Assembly (NCBI GenBank): GCA_022818135.1
Contig: JAFMSR010000014.1
Coordinates: forward strand, 36,239,837-36,303,836
Source: Saxidomus purpurata
Taxonomy: Eukaryota > Mollusca > Bivalvia > Venerida > Veneridae
Length of the DNA stretch: 64,000 bases
Direction: 5' to 3'
In this document: positions 1 through 12,999 of the stretch, piece after piece
Layout of the letters: every line of letters starts with the position of its first letter
Position numbering within the stretch: position 1 is the first letter of the stretch
Made by a program: the position numbers and the translations under genes
Notes under the pieces: generated by a model
The model's input: only the letters and a program-made list of their open reading frames with translations
Database searches by the model: none
What the model was told of the DNA's origin: nothing

Positions 1-320
1 TCAGAAGGTTCTCTGTAACATGTAGATGATCCCTATCGATTTTTGGGTTAGTGGGTCAAAGGTCACAGTGACCAGTACTTTGAAAAAAATTTCCACCCAA
101 TATCTTGAGATCTTCATCATCCCCAGTTTTCAAACGTCATAGGATGATTGGTGTTACTGAGTAGATGATTCCTACTGTTTTTTTGGGTCAGTGGGTCAAG
201 GTCACAATGAACTCTGTTAGCTTTTCCTTGATAAAATTGCAAAACATTATTACAAAACTTACTCTGAACAGTCCAGTCAGAACAGTAGAGCGATTATGGC
301 CCTTTTGGGCCTCATGTTTG
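1..320. repeat. Truncated dispersed repeat with two ~139-bp units
   Basis: Two diverged copies of one unit begin at about 22 and 161. Each has GTAGATGAT, a T-rich tract, then a GTGGGTCAA(A)GGTCACA block. The element probably starts before the window. Its right part (about 285-312) carries GATTATGGCCCTTTTGGGCC, a core that resembles parts of the repeats at 39.6 kb and 48.2 kb. No coding capacity is visible. The unit boundaries are approximate. Confidence 0.6.
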
Positions 321-3300
321 GTTTTTTTCTAAAAAAATTTCTTATGTGAATTTTAATGCTAATACAAAATGCAGTAACTTGAACTTGTGCTATCTATATT
401 GTGTGCTTGAATTAAAAAAAACAGCACTTTTGTTTCTTTTGTCTTAACCTTAAACTTGTGCAATTCAAATTATTACTTTTTTTCATCAAAAATCCATGAG
501 AAAAATGTAATGAAAAATATTTCCATTTTCATGCCAGTATCATCACTTCCAATTGTGTCATGTATTACGAGATGTATATATGTAAGATTTTATCCATATA
601 CTGGGTACTTTGATTGTTGGAACTAGTGTTTATGACATTCTTAGAAACAAATAGCATGTTTTAGATTAAGTTTGCTTCATTTAGCAATTAAAGAAGGTAG
701 ATTCCAGTGAATAAATAGAGAAGAAAGCTTGTGTAAATTGTGTAACCAGAATATACTGGAATCAGAATATCACTTCATGATGTGTTGCAACAAACATTAT
801 GATTTGAGAAGAAAATGTTTTGGTAATAAAACTTGTTCTTGTTTCTGTTATGCCAACAAAAAGTAAAAAGAAACAATATAACATTGCAAAAATATTTTAA
901 AGAATCAAGGACAACTTTTCCATGTTCTATTTGTTTGTATATTATGTCTTTTGCCGTATCATCTTGATGTACATGGAATATGGAAATCTTCTTTGCTGGT
1001 ATGTCAATAAATTAGAACTTGTCTGTTTTCTAAGAGACAGCAAAAGGAATAAAGTAAATACTTGTCCTTGTTGTGCATATAACTGAAACAACTTCAAATG
1101 TATTTGTTTTGACTTGGACAAATTTTCAGAATAAATCTGTCGAGTTAAGGGGAAGTGAAAATATTCTAAACGACTTTAATACTTTTAAGAGGAATTTGTC
1201 ACACTTGACTTTGTTACTATTTTTCTTCCTCTGTGTACATAGGGAAACCAATTCTGTACCATGATAGCATTGTAATATATTTTCTTTCAGTATATTTTGT
1301 ATCTACGGTAAATGTGTATTATGATCAATTTTACTGCAACCATTGTTGGCACTGAACAGCTTCAATGGTGTTCAAAGTGTAAATACCCTTGGCACCATTT
1401 TGTGTCAAATTTCAAAAAAATAGTTTCTTATCTACGTAACCATTTGTCATTAAAATGCAGTTAATAAGAATCTGTCCATAGCCACGTTGGTAGATTAGTT
1501 TAGAAAGCATTGCATGAAGTCGTGATTAATTGGTAAATTAGCGTTTACAGGTACTTAATTGATTGATAAACTTCGACTTATTAATAATTTCACGCTGAAA
1601 ATGAAATTGAATTACCACTTGCATTAAATCACCCAGTAACTGGCTATACACAGCTGTTTGGATTGACATATCTTCCTATGGGATCATGGCGAAAACGAAA
1701 TAAATGTTTAGTTAAATATACCATAAATTTGTGTATAACGAAATTCCATTAAATCTTGGATATAATAACAAAATCCCATTGAGAATACCTGCGGTAATGA
1801 AATAATAATGTCGCTAATTTCACTAGTAAATTAAGCCGCTTGTCAGGCCTTTTTTAACAATGATGTCGCAGACGGGTTATGAAATGCGCATTTTACACGT
1901 CTCATTAAGTAAATGATATAAATATTTTAGAAAAACGCGGCGTTAAAAGCCGTGGTTGTGGCGCCGTAGAAAGTTCTCACAAAACCGCACTTTAGAGAAT
2001 CGGTTAGAGTATCCGCAGATAATTATGCCAGATCCGGAGTTGTCATATACCTACTTATTTTTGAAAAATGATATTTTACGTTTGGGTGGTATGGGCCACC
2101 CGTTTGTTAAAATCACAGCTCAATGGATATATCATTTCGGTTAAATTGGGCAGAAAACGTCAAATGTTTATAACATCTTGACCATGGTACTGTAGCAGTG
2201 AAAAAAGAGATATATCTTTTTAAATTGATTATCCGTATTCTTCGTCCCTTCAAAAAGTAATCGACCAATTAGCGCATAGATCACCGAATTAGCGGGCTAA
2301 ATTTATGGCCGTGTCAAGAAACAGCGAAGATAAACGTTATTCCCACTGTATTGTTGAGACATCGCAGCAGAAATTACCGCCAATTTAAATATTTATCACT
2401 CGAAGACTCAATCAAATTTCCCTGACCGTATCGAAGTCGATGTTATACTAATAAAATCGCCGTGGACGCTTCATCAATCCCTTGTACAGAAGATGCTTGT
2501 GTTTATCGTCGTGAAAATTTAATTGAGCATCAAGTTGTTTGTGATTAGTTGCTGCGTCAAGACACCCAGCCCTTAATTATAACAAATAGGGGATCTAGTG
2601 GCGAACCAATCGCCGTTAATAAAGTTTTTACCAGCTCTTGATTCCTTCGCGTTTGAGAGGTTTATTCGATTTCTGAGATTGCCAAATTAATCGGAATTAA
2701 ATGAAGTTATAAGAAAGGGCAAACGTTGATAACCAACGTCTTTATCTCTGAAACTTCCCCGTTCTCGAAAATTTCAGAGACGGTAAGTGATTTAGGATTG
2801 CCCTTGTAAGTTTTTTTCAAATTTATCCGTGGAATTTACGTAATAACTGATGAGTTCAAGTATTTGGTGACATGATGTCTTAGGTCGTTGTATAATACGG
2901 AAAACATTAAATAATTTATTTAATTACAAAAATCCTAGATTTTATTCAGATATTGTTTTTATTTGCAGAAATAATTTCGAATGTGGGGGCAAGAAAATGA
3001 TGTGTCATTTAAATACGCGCTTATTTGCGAATAATGTTATCTGCTCTTGTAAACAAGTGTAAATTGATAAATTAGTATGAAATATTCAATTTAGGGCCCT
3101 TTTAGTAAGATTTTATGCCACGATAGCAACACACGGCCTTATCTTACAAGTGCGAAATTTGCAGTTTTAAAAGAACCAAGACGTTTAAATTACCAAGTTC
3201 CTTGCTTACATGGTTAAAAGTCAAAACGTGGAAGAAATGGGAAATTAAACGGATAGAAATGTATTGAAAATCAGTTAACTGGAAGACATTGCTTATTTTT

Positions 3301-6300
3301 GCATGTCTTGGGAAATCTGGCGAAAAAGAGGGCGAACAAATGAAAATTGATAACTTGGGTATGGTTACAATTGGAGAAAAAATGGAAACGGATCCGTGGA
3401 TATAGATAACAATCATTATATTTAGTGTCATTTGACTGTTATTGAATACTAAATCATATTTTGCAATGATAATGAGGATAATTATTTTAACTGATGGGTT
3501 AGATAACTATTATTTATTGAATTTTTATAGACGAAAATTGTCCATGACAGTGGCAGGTTTATTAGCCGGGTCTCACACGATATGCGGTGAAGTCAGATTC
3601 ATTTACAGTGTTTTGTTACAAATTGTCTTTCGTCGCAGTGTCAGTCCGACCTAGGGGCTGTTGCAAGACCGAAGAGTCTTGGTCTATGAAGACGATAGCG
3701 AGTGTACCATTGTCCGGACCATCGTTAAAGTGTGCAAGGTTTTTTTTTTGAGACCATGTAGTGACGACGGCTTTTGATTGACGGAAAGTGACCTTTGAGT
3801 CAGACTTGTTACCACAAATTTCTAAAAACATATTAAGAATTAAGATTTACATATATATATAGGTGCTAGAAGTTTACTTTTGCATTCAAAGACGAAGAGT
3901 GGCACCATATCTTGCCACTTGTTAATTAGATTACTTCATAAGTGCGTAAGGGTTTTTTGTAAACACATCCGTGGGATTAGACATGTATTTGCTTGAGCAG
4001 TGAATACTTCAACAACTAGATTGACATTAAAATAAAAATAAAATGCAGTTTATATTGATGTTGATTTCTCAACTTGGTAAGAGCATTTAGCCATACACTT
4101 TAACCCTTAAGGTTGGTAGTTGAGAAGTTTGATGGAGGAAATGCGTCATTTTTGTTGCCCCTGAAAAAGCTTTGACGGTGTGCATAAAAGGCGTAGATTA
4201 ATAATCTTGGACTTATAAAAATCCAAACAAAAATCGTGACTGTTGATTTGTCTTCTAGGCCCCTGTTTACCCGCCACCAAATTGTATATCATTCATTTTG
4301 TCCGAGTCTGTACTACAACACAAACAATAAAACATGTGAAATATTTCAATTATCATTAATTTTATTGTCATTATTATATTTTTGAGCGCAAATAGCGACA
4401 TATAAAATATTATTTATTTGGAAAGATGGCTGTGTTTTAGATAGCTACGGATAGCTTCTGATCTATTGTCCGCTCGGACTTTAAAGGTCCGTTACATCAT
4501 GATGCTATCTTGATCGAAATTTTCCACCTATTAGTTGGCGCTTATCAGACTAAAGCTGTGCATTTCTCGTGCATTTCACGGTCACTAAAAATCTTCAAAG
4601 ATTGCTTATGAGTTCATGATTTACGTTCATTTGAATATGGAGTGTGGCAAAGTGTTGATCGACTCAGAGGGGAGATCAATATATCGCGTGGATCTGATGA
4701 AATAGAGGCATGATACCGCGGAGATTTAGATAATCTCTTTGAAAGGGTTTAATTGAGGATGCTGCTGTAAGAAATAAATTTTGTGCAATCCGCCCAAATT
4801 CTGCGAACTTTGTTACTGACGCTTGGTTCAAAAGTAATGTTTTTGCATGTTCATATAGGTCTACAATCGGAACCTAGTAAACAAACTATGAATGTTCGAA
4901 AAAAAAACACAAATGGAATTTTGGAGGGGAAAAAATGAAAGTACTCAATATGTTTATAAAAAAAGCAAACATCTGTTCTTTTAGTATATGAACATGCAAA
5001 GATAATTAGCAACTGAACCATTTGCAGGACGGGGTTTATCGGCGACTAATAACAAACAACTGGCCAGTGCCAAAATTAGCTATAAAATAGTATATAATGA
5101 ATTGGGTGCACCATCTTAATACGGAATTTCTTCTGTGTGCTATGAAAACAGACTTACAAGAGAAAAATGACTCAAAGAAAAATGGCTTAGGGCTATAGAC
5201 CTGCCTGCCATTGTATGGCGTTTTTCCTGTTTTGTTCTTTACTAATTTGGCACGGACATCTTGAACCATTTCAAAATTATATATCTAACATATTCTGTTA
5301 CAAAACAAATAAGAAATAAATGAAATTCATGACATTTTGCTAAAACAGAGGTATTTATTTCAATGACTCATGACCGAAAACGTCTCATTAAAACTGTGAA
5401 TTTTAAGAATTCGAATGTGCCAGCGCTCCAATTAAAATTGCTTTAATTTGACTCCTTCGCAAATCATTCCTCCTTAATGGGTCACCTGTCCGTCCCGTAG
5501 ACGATTGTTCGATGGAATTTGATATCGTCTTATTTTACATTTTAAACTAAAAAACACAGCCATACGCCATTTAAGCCGTTTATTCCTAAAGAAGCACGAA
5601 GGGACGACGGGAAATAATCATTAGGAATTGATTACCGAAAATCCGTTTTGAAGTCACACCGAGTCCGGATACTCTTATTTCGGATTCACGCGGGGGCAAA
5701 GGTGCTCTTCGCGATACAAGATGGCGTTCACCCGGCATGCCACGAATTAAAAATTCGCGATACTCTAATCTGTTGCCTTGCGTCCTTTTGAATGTATTGT
5801 CACGCTTCCGAATTTCATTTTAGAAGTAAAAAGCTGCCGCTACATATCATGAGGGGCCACCTCGAACTTATTTTATTATAATGAAGAGCCTATTAATTGT
5901 TTTTTTGCATGTAAACTGCGACTTTTCGACGCAATTGAATAAAATTAGGCGCTCTTGACACTAAATAGTCGTTTCAATATTCATGTAGGTATAATTGAAA
6001 ATAAATAAAGTGAGTATAATTATGTATAAGGCCCTCTTTAGCATGCAGAAATTAAAATTATTTTAAACTCCACTGGTCGTGACATTGAATTTTAGATATG
6101 TTTTACGATTAGTGAATGGTAGATAGGACTATTCTGTTAATCAACAAATGAATTTTCTAGTTTGATTCAATTGCAATATCTCTGTACGACAGTAATGACC
6201 GGCTTAAATGTATGCCTTCGTATTTTTTTTGTCAGTGGGTGTGTATGTTACTTCACTGATTTCAAACTGGGTTAGAAAGTGTCGCATTTGGCAAACTTTA

Positions 6301-6329
6301 TTTATGAAGCCCCACCCCATCCCCACCCC
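321..6329. other. Upstream intergenic DNA, no gene recognised
   Basis: AT-rich sequence with only short open frames that show no familiar domain. The stretches 1480-2860 and 5380-6020 are less repetitive and richer in homeodomain-type cores (AATTAG, TTAATT, CAATTA). They are the best guesses for conserved regulatory DNA upstream of the homeobox gene, but conservation cannot be judged from one sequence. 3600-3830 is of more balanced composition but unrecognised. Confidence 0.4.
2267..2311. promoter_or_regulatory. Candidate regulatory cluster: paired AATTAGCG and a TTTATGGCCG site
   Basis: AATTAGCG occurs twice, 20 bp apart start to start (2267-2274 and 2287-2294), followed by TTTATGGCCG at 2302-2311. 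The first resembles homeodomain sites and the last a Cdx/posterior-Hox type site. The reverse form, CGGCCATAAA, recurs twice at 58075 and 58126. Function is inferred from motif type only. Confidence 0.2.
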
Positions 6330-6720
6330 GGGGACATGGTGCACTGAAAAGACCATGCATTTCCGAAGGGATATTTTATGCCCTTGTATTTATGAAACAG
6401 TAGATATCAAGAAAGGGGTACATTCTACACTGAATTTATGAAGCGGTACATACTGTACTGACATGATGAAGCGGTGCATGCATTTATGGAGAGGGTACAC
6501 TACACACGCAAGGCATTCTTAAAGAGGTGCGAGTTGTGCTCGGGTACATTATAATTATTAATATAAACATTGTGGAGCTCACACTCTGACATGTATGAGG
6601 GGTTGCTTTGTGCACTGTCATGTATGAAAGCATACACTGGTACTTTGAAGGGTAAGTTGGTGACTTGTGCTTATAAAACTGGTATACATGAAGAATGCAC
6701 TACTACATGTACATTTCATT
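6330..6720. repeat. Degenerate ~30-bp repeat, TTATGAAGCGGTRCAT-like
   Basis: Variants of TTATGAAGCGGTACAT recur irregularly: ATGAAACAGTAGAT, ATGAAGCGGTACAT, ATGAAGCGGTGCAT, ATGGAGAGGGTACA, AAAGAGGTGCGAG. Later come looser CATGTATGAGGGG and CATGTATGAAAGC forms. The repeat is much decayed and has no fixed period. The overlapping 77-codon open frame at 6208-6441 follows this repeat and is not considered a gene. Confidence 0.45.
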
Positions 6721-8456
6721 CAGTCGTGTAAGACTGAGTTCCATTCTGTACGCAGTCTGTAGCTTGTATGGTAACGAGTGGGACATTAAAATTATGAATG
6801 TATTGCAAGCTCTTTTCACAGTCCAATAATACGAAGCATGGATGACCACGTGGAAAGACAGTTTCAATTTAACGAAATGCAAAATACAACAGAGCCGTTT
6901 TTGTTACCATTACAAACGTTAATGCTTTGACTTCTCAAAGCACTAAGAAAATCCATTAATCTTCATGAATTTGCACATAAATCACCTATTGAAACTAGAA
7001 GCTAACAAAAATTAGCAATTATGATTCAAAAAGACTAATTTGAAATTTATTCTGTTTTGTATTAAATAAATCAACCCGGGTTAAGCACAAATTGGTCACA
7101 CGATTAATATGGAAAATAGATAAAAAAAAATATGGCCTCTATGCTGCGTGTTTAAATGACGATTCATCAAAAGGTAATGGCGGAAATTAGTAAAATTATA
7201 TAAAGAAAAAGATAAGACTCGACAAATCGATGATGTTTGATTGATTTAGAGGCTATTAATTTGTCAAGTGTTCAATTTGTACTAAATGGTTACTGATAAA
7301 TAGGTATAGGCAAACCGCATGGTACAAGGAGATCAAATGTTTGATACACCCAATGTAATGTGCTGGAATTCGTTTAATATATTGCGTTTGGTAATATATT
7401 GTATGTCATACGCAAAAGATTTGCCAAAAAGGGCAAAAGGGGACCGCAGCTCTCAGACCCATTTGGAGTTAGTAAAAAGAAAACTGTGTGATTTGCACCT
7501 GTCTGCTAAAGAATATGCATGTAATATATGGTATGATAAATTAAATTATTAATAATATTTCTTACACCAAGATCGGAAACATTAGATGAATGTTTAAGAT
7601 AATGCTATTTGGTGTATGATGTGCAAAGTTTTTGTCAAAGCAATGGATTGTTGTGTTTTTAGTAAAGGTGGTTATTATTGAATAAGAAAAACGCCCTATT
7701 TAACTCCTGTGCCTTTTGATTAGAAATAATTACAATGTCACTATGAGTATGCATTTTTCATATTTTATCATATATATATATATCAATACACCAGAATTGC
7801 AATTTAATAATGCAGACGTTTAGTCTTTTTCGCTCATTTCCGTTTATAAATACATTTATTGAACAGATACAAAAATACTTGAATATATTATAGACCGTGA
7901 CCACGCCTCCCGCCAGAATACACATGTTGTTACATAGACCCCGCCTACTAATAAATATTACTAAACGTCTTCAGTTAGTGGAGCGATTATTACATTTTTT
8001 TAGACGGATAACGAACGTTTAGAAGATAAAATTGATTATTATATATTTTTCATTTTTGCGAAGAAACAAGCTTTATAGCTTCAGATAAGATAAAAAAGAA
8101 TAAAATTGTCTATCTTAAAATTTTTCTTTGCTATTTTGTGCTGAACCTTCAAAAGTCAGAAGGGTTATGTTCATTTTGATTTTAAATATGGCATATTGGC
8201 TCTCTGATGTGGTACTTTGTAACAAAAGAATCAGTTATTTGTTCAAAATCCAACATCCTGACCGGTGATAGATTATTTGCTTCGTGCAAATATTAATCCC
8301 TTATACATACTTTCATAAAGGCGCAAATATAACTCAAATAACCGCTACCATAAACAATCAAAACAAAAAAGCCCGACAACTATTCGATATTTTCAATATT
8401 ACCAATTTCCATTATTTTCACCTTTTTGTTTATTCGGATTTCATACTTAATTGAAA
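6721..8456. other. Upstream intergenic DNA, nothing recognised
   Basis: AT-rich DNA with a short (AT)n run near 7771-7782. The 77-codon open frame at 7319-7552 shows no domain and has the composition of its surroundings. Nothing else can be supported. Confidence 0.4.
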
Positions 8457-8956
8457 AACAAGTGCTCGAAATTTCCGATTGCAAATTAAACATCCCTATT
8501 TCCCCCCATTTGCTCCCCCGTATAGAAGCTCGTAGGTATCAATTAGGGAAGGCTCTCAAATCATTTACGTTACCTCCTCCAATAGGAGCAGGCTGTTGAT
8601 TCATTCATGATTTGGTCATGCGATACCGTCTTTTCAATAAAATCCCAACGGGTCAATTCTTACACTTTTTAATGCCATTTCTGCTTTGTTCTTTCCTCCA
8701 CCCGTAATGGGAACCAATCCATTTTGATTCGCTAGTGTTTAATTGAGTTTAGCCGAGGAAAGAGGGGTTTTTATATTCATTGTAAATTTTGACAAATTTG
8801 CTACATTAAACAACACTTGGAGCTCAAGTCATTACTGGGACGTATAGCGTAGCTTAAATACATGATTTTCTGTGTCATTCTGGGAAAAAATTGTCAAGGA
8901 TTTCAAAGTGAAAAAATAGCTGTAACAGACAGGAAGTGCTCGACCTTCAGGTTACA
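8457..8956 (+). promoter_or_regulatory. Probable promoter-proximal region and 5' UTR of emx
   Basis: This block just upstream of the first coding exon is less AT-rich than its neighbours. It contains two CCAAT boxes (8579-8583 and 8714-8718). An in-frame TGA at 8909-8911 closes the reading frame upstream of the ATG at 8957, so translation cannot start further upstream in this exon. No convincing TATA box was found and the transcription start cannot be placed. An untranslated upstream exon is possible. Confidence 0.4.
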
Positions 8957-9479
8957 ATGAGTGCTGTGAAAATAAAGCCGGTAGTGCCGATACCCAAGCG
9001 GGTCCATGGATTCTCTATTGACTCTATCATGGGTAGGGATGACAATGTGAGGGGAAACTCTTCTGGTGAGGATAGTGACCAGGGAGAGGAATCACGTGGA
9101 AGATCCCCGACGGACGAAGTAACTTTTACCATCGGGTCTCGAATTCCACCTTTACATCCGTCGTTGCCAGCCCATGTGCAGCAGTTACTGTTACGAGATG
9201 CCGGCGGGCGACCGAGTCCAGATCAGCTTCTCGCCCTGCAGTCTCAGGCATGGGCATTTGGGAACCAACAAGTCGGCGCTTTTCAGGGACTAGGTCTCAA
9301 CGCAGCGGCGTTAGGTGGTATTCCTGCTCAAATGGGACCTCGAGGACCGCTCCAACCTGGTTTTCCAACACACCCAAGTGTTCTAGCTGCGGCAGCCATG
9401 GCAGGTAGAGATCCACTGTCAATGTACCCGCCTTGGATGGTTAATAAGCATGGACCTGGGTTATTGGGCTTTCCTTTCG
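8957..9479 (+). CDS. emx: EMX homeobox protein, exon 1 (N-terminal, eh1 and hexapeptide-like motifs)
   Basis: Encodes residues 1-174 and the first base of Gly175. The ATG at 8957 has A at -3 and is the first Met after an in-frame stop at 8909. The open frame extends upstream only through a GTG, which is not a credible animal start. Residues 18-26, GFSIDSIMG, form an eh1-like motif that recruits Groucho/TLE co-repressors in many homeodomain families. Vertebrate EMX has the similar FTIESL. Residues 34-52 are Ser/Glu/Asp-rich and 108-150 are Gly/Ala/Pro-rich. YPPWMV (157-162) matches the YPW hexapeptide found in EMX ahead of the homeodomain, with an extra Pro. The donor TCG|GTGAGT at 9480 is strong. 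The antisense frame over the same DNA is a shadow. Confidence 0.92.
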
Positions 9480-10365
9480 GTGAGTGTTCTTAAGTTTGTA
9501 TTGATTTTTTTATGAGAGAGAGATAGTAGTTGGTTCGAATCGTATATATATTCTGAAATGGTTAAAACGGTGTGCTGGTTTGAAATAAATAAAAATTGAA
9601 ATAATTAAATTGCACGAAAATCTGTTGATACATTTTTTTAATGAAAATATGTATTATTTAATTTTGTGTAGTACAACTATACGTGTAATGTAAATGCATT
9701 AATTAAAATAATGGATTAATTTCCTTTTAATTAATAATTTACTGGCAATATCAGTTATACACTATATAAAGAAAGGTGACGAAATAATAATCGTCCCGAA
9801 CTAAACTCTTATTATTTTCACACGATTGCTCATGAAGATTAGACTCCACGAGAAGAAAAAAACAGCGCTCCTGGAAATTTTTAAGTACCAGTTGAAAAAT
9901 GTATGTTTGAAAACTGCTTATCAAGATGGTTTATCTTTCGTCAGAGAAAAATAAAAACAAAACATATAAAGAAAGACTGACAGACAAATGGTGGCAGTAA
10001 CAGCCTCATTATGAGGAAACATATGTTTGTTGAATATCTAACCCATAACACACACGACGGTTTTCCAGGCAAAACATTTCCTGTCGTATTAAAACGTTTT
10101 GACACAAGAGAGATTTCTCTCTCTTGGGAATCAAATGCGTGAATATTGTTGTGTGTTATCAGTTATTAACTGAATCATAATTATTTCATAATTTACACAT
10201 CATTATACACAAATTTGTTGTACAGTTCGAGAATAGACTTGATTTAAAGCTTTCCTCACATTAAGTCGGCCATTTCTATTATTTTGTTTTAATAAATTTG
10301 ATTGTTAGTGTTTCCAGTTATAACAGCAAAAAGGGAGTAGTCAAATGAAAAGAATTATAGTATTT

Positions 10366-10478
10366 TTGATGATGATCCTGATTACGATGATGATGATTAT
10401 TATTATTATTGATATTGATGATAATAATAATAATAATAATAATAATAAAATAATAATAATAATAATAATAATAAAATT
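10366..10478. repeat. (GAT)n/(AAT)n trinucleotide microsatellite
   Basis: GATGATGAT grades into ATTATTATT and then a long run of AATAAT with one AAAT interruption near 10448. A simple repeat likely to be length-variable between individuals. Confidence 0.9.
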
Positions 10479-11974
10479 ATAATATAATAAAGTAGATAAG
10501 CTAACTTCTAAACGTTTTAAATAAAGTCATGCCAAGCACATTTAAAATTTCTTAAAATGAAAGTAGTACATGTTAGCAAACTTGCATGGACGCCAAGCCA
10601 CTACATTAATAAATAATATCTTAAAGTGACATACTTATCCCTTTATAATGATTATACTTGCAGGGTAATACACCATGCCAGTTGTTTTCTACTAACATTT
10701 CAAATCTAAATTAGCGAAATATATAGAGCATTGTAAATGACTGATTAAACCCATCTTCAAAAGAAACTCGCTTGTAAAGACAAAAGGAAGATGTTTTCTC
10801 TTTGATCATTGTCATATACACTTGTGATGGTTTTATTTCTTTTATAAAATATTTTAAAAAGAATTCTCCCCACCATTGTCTATTATCTATTCTCAGTGAC
10901 AGTGATGAAGTGTCTTCAAATATGCAGAAAAACCTGTAGCGAAACAATCAATATTTGTGTGTCTTCACAGCTAAAGTCAGTATCGGAACTGTTGTCCGTG
11001 GTTTATTTACAGATTCCACGCTACATGCTTTCTTTTTACTTTACTTAGCATTATCATTGGTTTAAAAAAAATAAAAAACTGATCACTGACATTGTTTTCT
11101 TAGGTATAGATAGTTTTAGAACTAACTACAAAAACGTTTTAAATACAAGGAAATAAATGTACAATCTTCACCTTCTGTGTTATGTGAGTTGTAGACAGCG
11201 ATCATTTTAAGATAGATTTTTGTCCAAGGCAACACATACAACACAACTCCTTCGCAGTGAAAAAGAAGATCCAAATTCAGTGATATCTTAGCAAATACCC
11301 GTATGGTATGTTTTTGCCATATAGGTTATTTTTTTAGACCTTCGATACATACCGTAGAAAAATATACTGCGGTGTGAGTTTTGCAAGGTTTCATTCTATT
11401 TACCTTGCTTTTCCATAACATTAAATGTAAGGGGAGACAGTTACGTAATGCAAGCACAATCATAAACAGTATCAAGAAGTAGCATGATTTTTCCGAGTCT
11501 TGTATGATATTTCAAACTTTAGTCTTCTTGCTTTCTACATGCAAATCAGCAGTGAAACAAAAAGAAAAAAAAACCTGAAACGTTTTAATTAAATATAAAT
11601 GTACAAGTTGTATTTAGTATAATAAATGTGTTATATGGAAAGAGTAAAAATGAAATTGAATTATTGTTTATTGCCGTTCTTACTACAGTCAAAACCGTAT
11701 ATAACGACCCCTTGGGATCTTTTTAATTTCATTTTATTTTCGGAATATATCATATCCACATATATAGTATTTGCGTATAAGATAAAGAAAGAAAAACTTC
11801 GGGGCCAAACTTTGTTCGTTATATCGGGAATTTCGCTATATCCAGAGTTGTTACATACATAATTTATTATATTGCTAATGGTGACTCTACCACAACAGAT
11901 ATCGTTGGAACAGACAATACTCGTGCTGTGCTTTGTTGGGTATTGTTGTATTGGATTGTTCTTGTTGTGTTCCG

Positions 11975-12181
11975 TCGTTCTGTTCTATTCTATTGTGTTC
12001 TGTTCTGTTATGCTTCAGTATATTCTATTCTATTCTATTCTATTCTGTTCTGTTCTGTTCTGTTCTGTTCTGCTCTTCCTTCGTTCATGCCGCCTGCTCT
12101 GCTCTGCTCTGCTCTGCTCTGCTCTATTCTATTCTATTCTAATCTATTCTATTCTATTCTATTCTATTCTATTCTATTCTA
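11975..12181. repeat. Pentanucleotide array TTCTA/TTCTG/CTCTG
   Basis: About 40 pentamers in homogeneous blocks: TTCTA, then TTCTG, then CTCTG, then TTCTA again. Because the period is 5, all three + strand frames stay open and give overlapping 69-110 codon frames rich in Leu, Phe, Cys and Ser. These are artefacts. A related but much longer and more degenerate array is at 46505-47940. Confidence 0.92.
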
Positions 12182-12916
12182 CGGTAACCTTTATTAGGTG
12201 GTAACAGGTTGACTGTGGGGACTTAATCCTCCAATCTGTGTACCATTAGCCGTGTTTAATGTTATAAACTTACAAAACTCTGTTTACAATCTGAAACATA
12301 ATTCAATAATCAAAGCAAACTAAAGTCTTTTCATGGATCGTTTTTTAAATTGTGAAGTGTTTAGTTACCTTGAGGCATATTATTCTTCAAATATATGCCG
12401 AAGGTTCAAGAGGTTCGCATGTGACAGAAGGTGCGATGTTATACATCCTATTTTCTCTGTATTCTAAACTTTACAGACATAGCTACTGTTATTGCTAGAG
12501 AAAATGATACTCCTATACCGTCTTTTAGCACCTGCCGGTCTTTTCTTTGATCTGCATCTTAATTGCCGACTTTTTCTTTCGTTATGAAATGAAACTGAAA
12601 TAGATATTGATACTGCTAATCAGTTATTTTTGCGATCATGAAAAGAAAAATTGATAGAAGAGGCATATCACGAGTCTATTGAATATATGTATTATTAATT
12701 GGCATGTTGTAAATATTGACAAATAGTGACTCATAGTAAATCTTACATGTTTTCCTTTTTCCACATTGAACTGAACGTAAGTTTGCACTTATTTTAACTT
12801 TTACCCTGTTGCTTTTCTAAACTTGACGACTTATGTCATCTTTCAAATTCGAATAGTGCTTTTAATTGTTCAAAGGGACGGGTGCTGAAAATGTATTGAT
12901 TGATATAGCGAACATC

Positions 12917-12965
12917 GCAGATCATGATCAGAACTGTATGGATATGTAAACTGATCATGATCTGC
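12917..12965. repeat. Perfect 15-bp inverted repeat
   Basis: GCAGATCATGATCAG (12917-12931) and its exact reverse complement (12951-12965) enclose a 19-nt loop. It directly precedes the SINE-like sequence at 13000, so it may belong to a composite dispersed element rather than act on its own. Confidence 0.75.
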
Positions 12966-12999
12966 AATGGCCGGTCCTTGCAGCCAGTAGGGACACAGT

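Noticed and set aside
8936..8956. An emx start seven codons upstream of the ATG
   Set aside because: That codon is GTG, not ATG; the ATG at 8957 is the first after the in-frame stop and has A at -3.
8947..9132. 61-codon minus-strand frame over emx exon 1
   Set aside because: Shadow of the true exon; no homology and no start context.
11872..12204. Open frames of 69-110 codons in all three + frames
   Set aside because: Direct product of a pentamer repeat. No domain, and the same peptide words appear in every frame.
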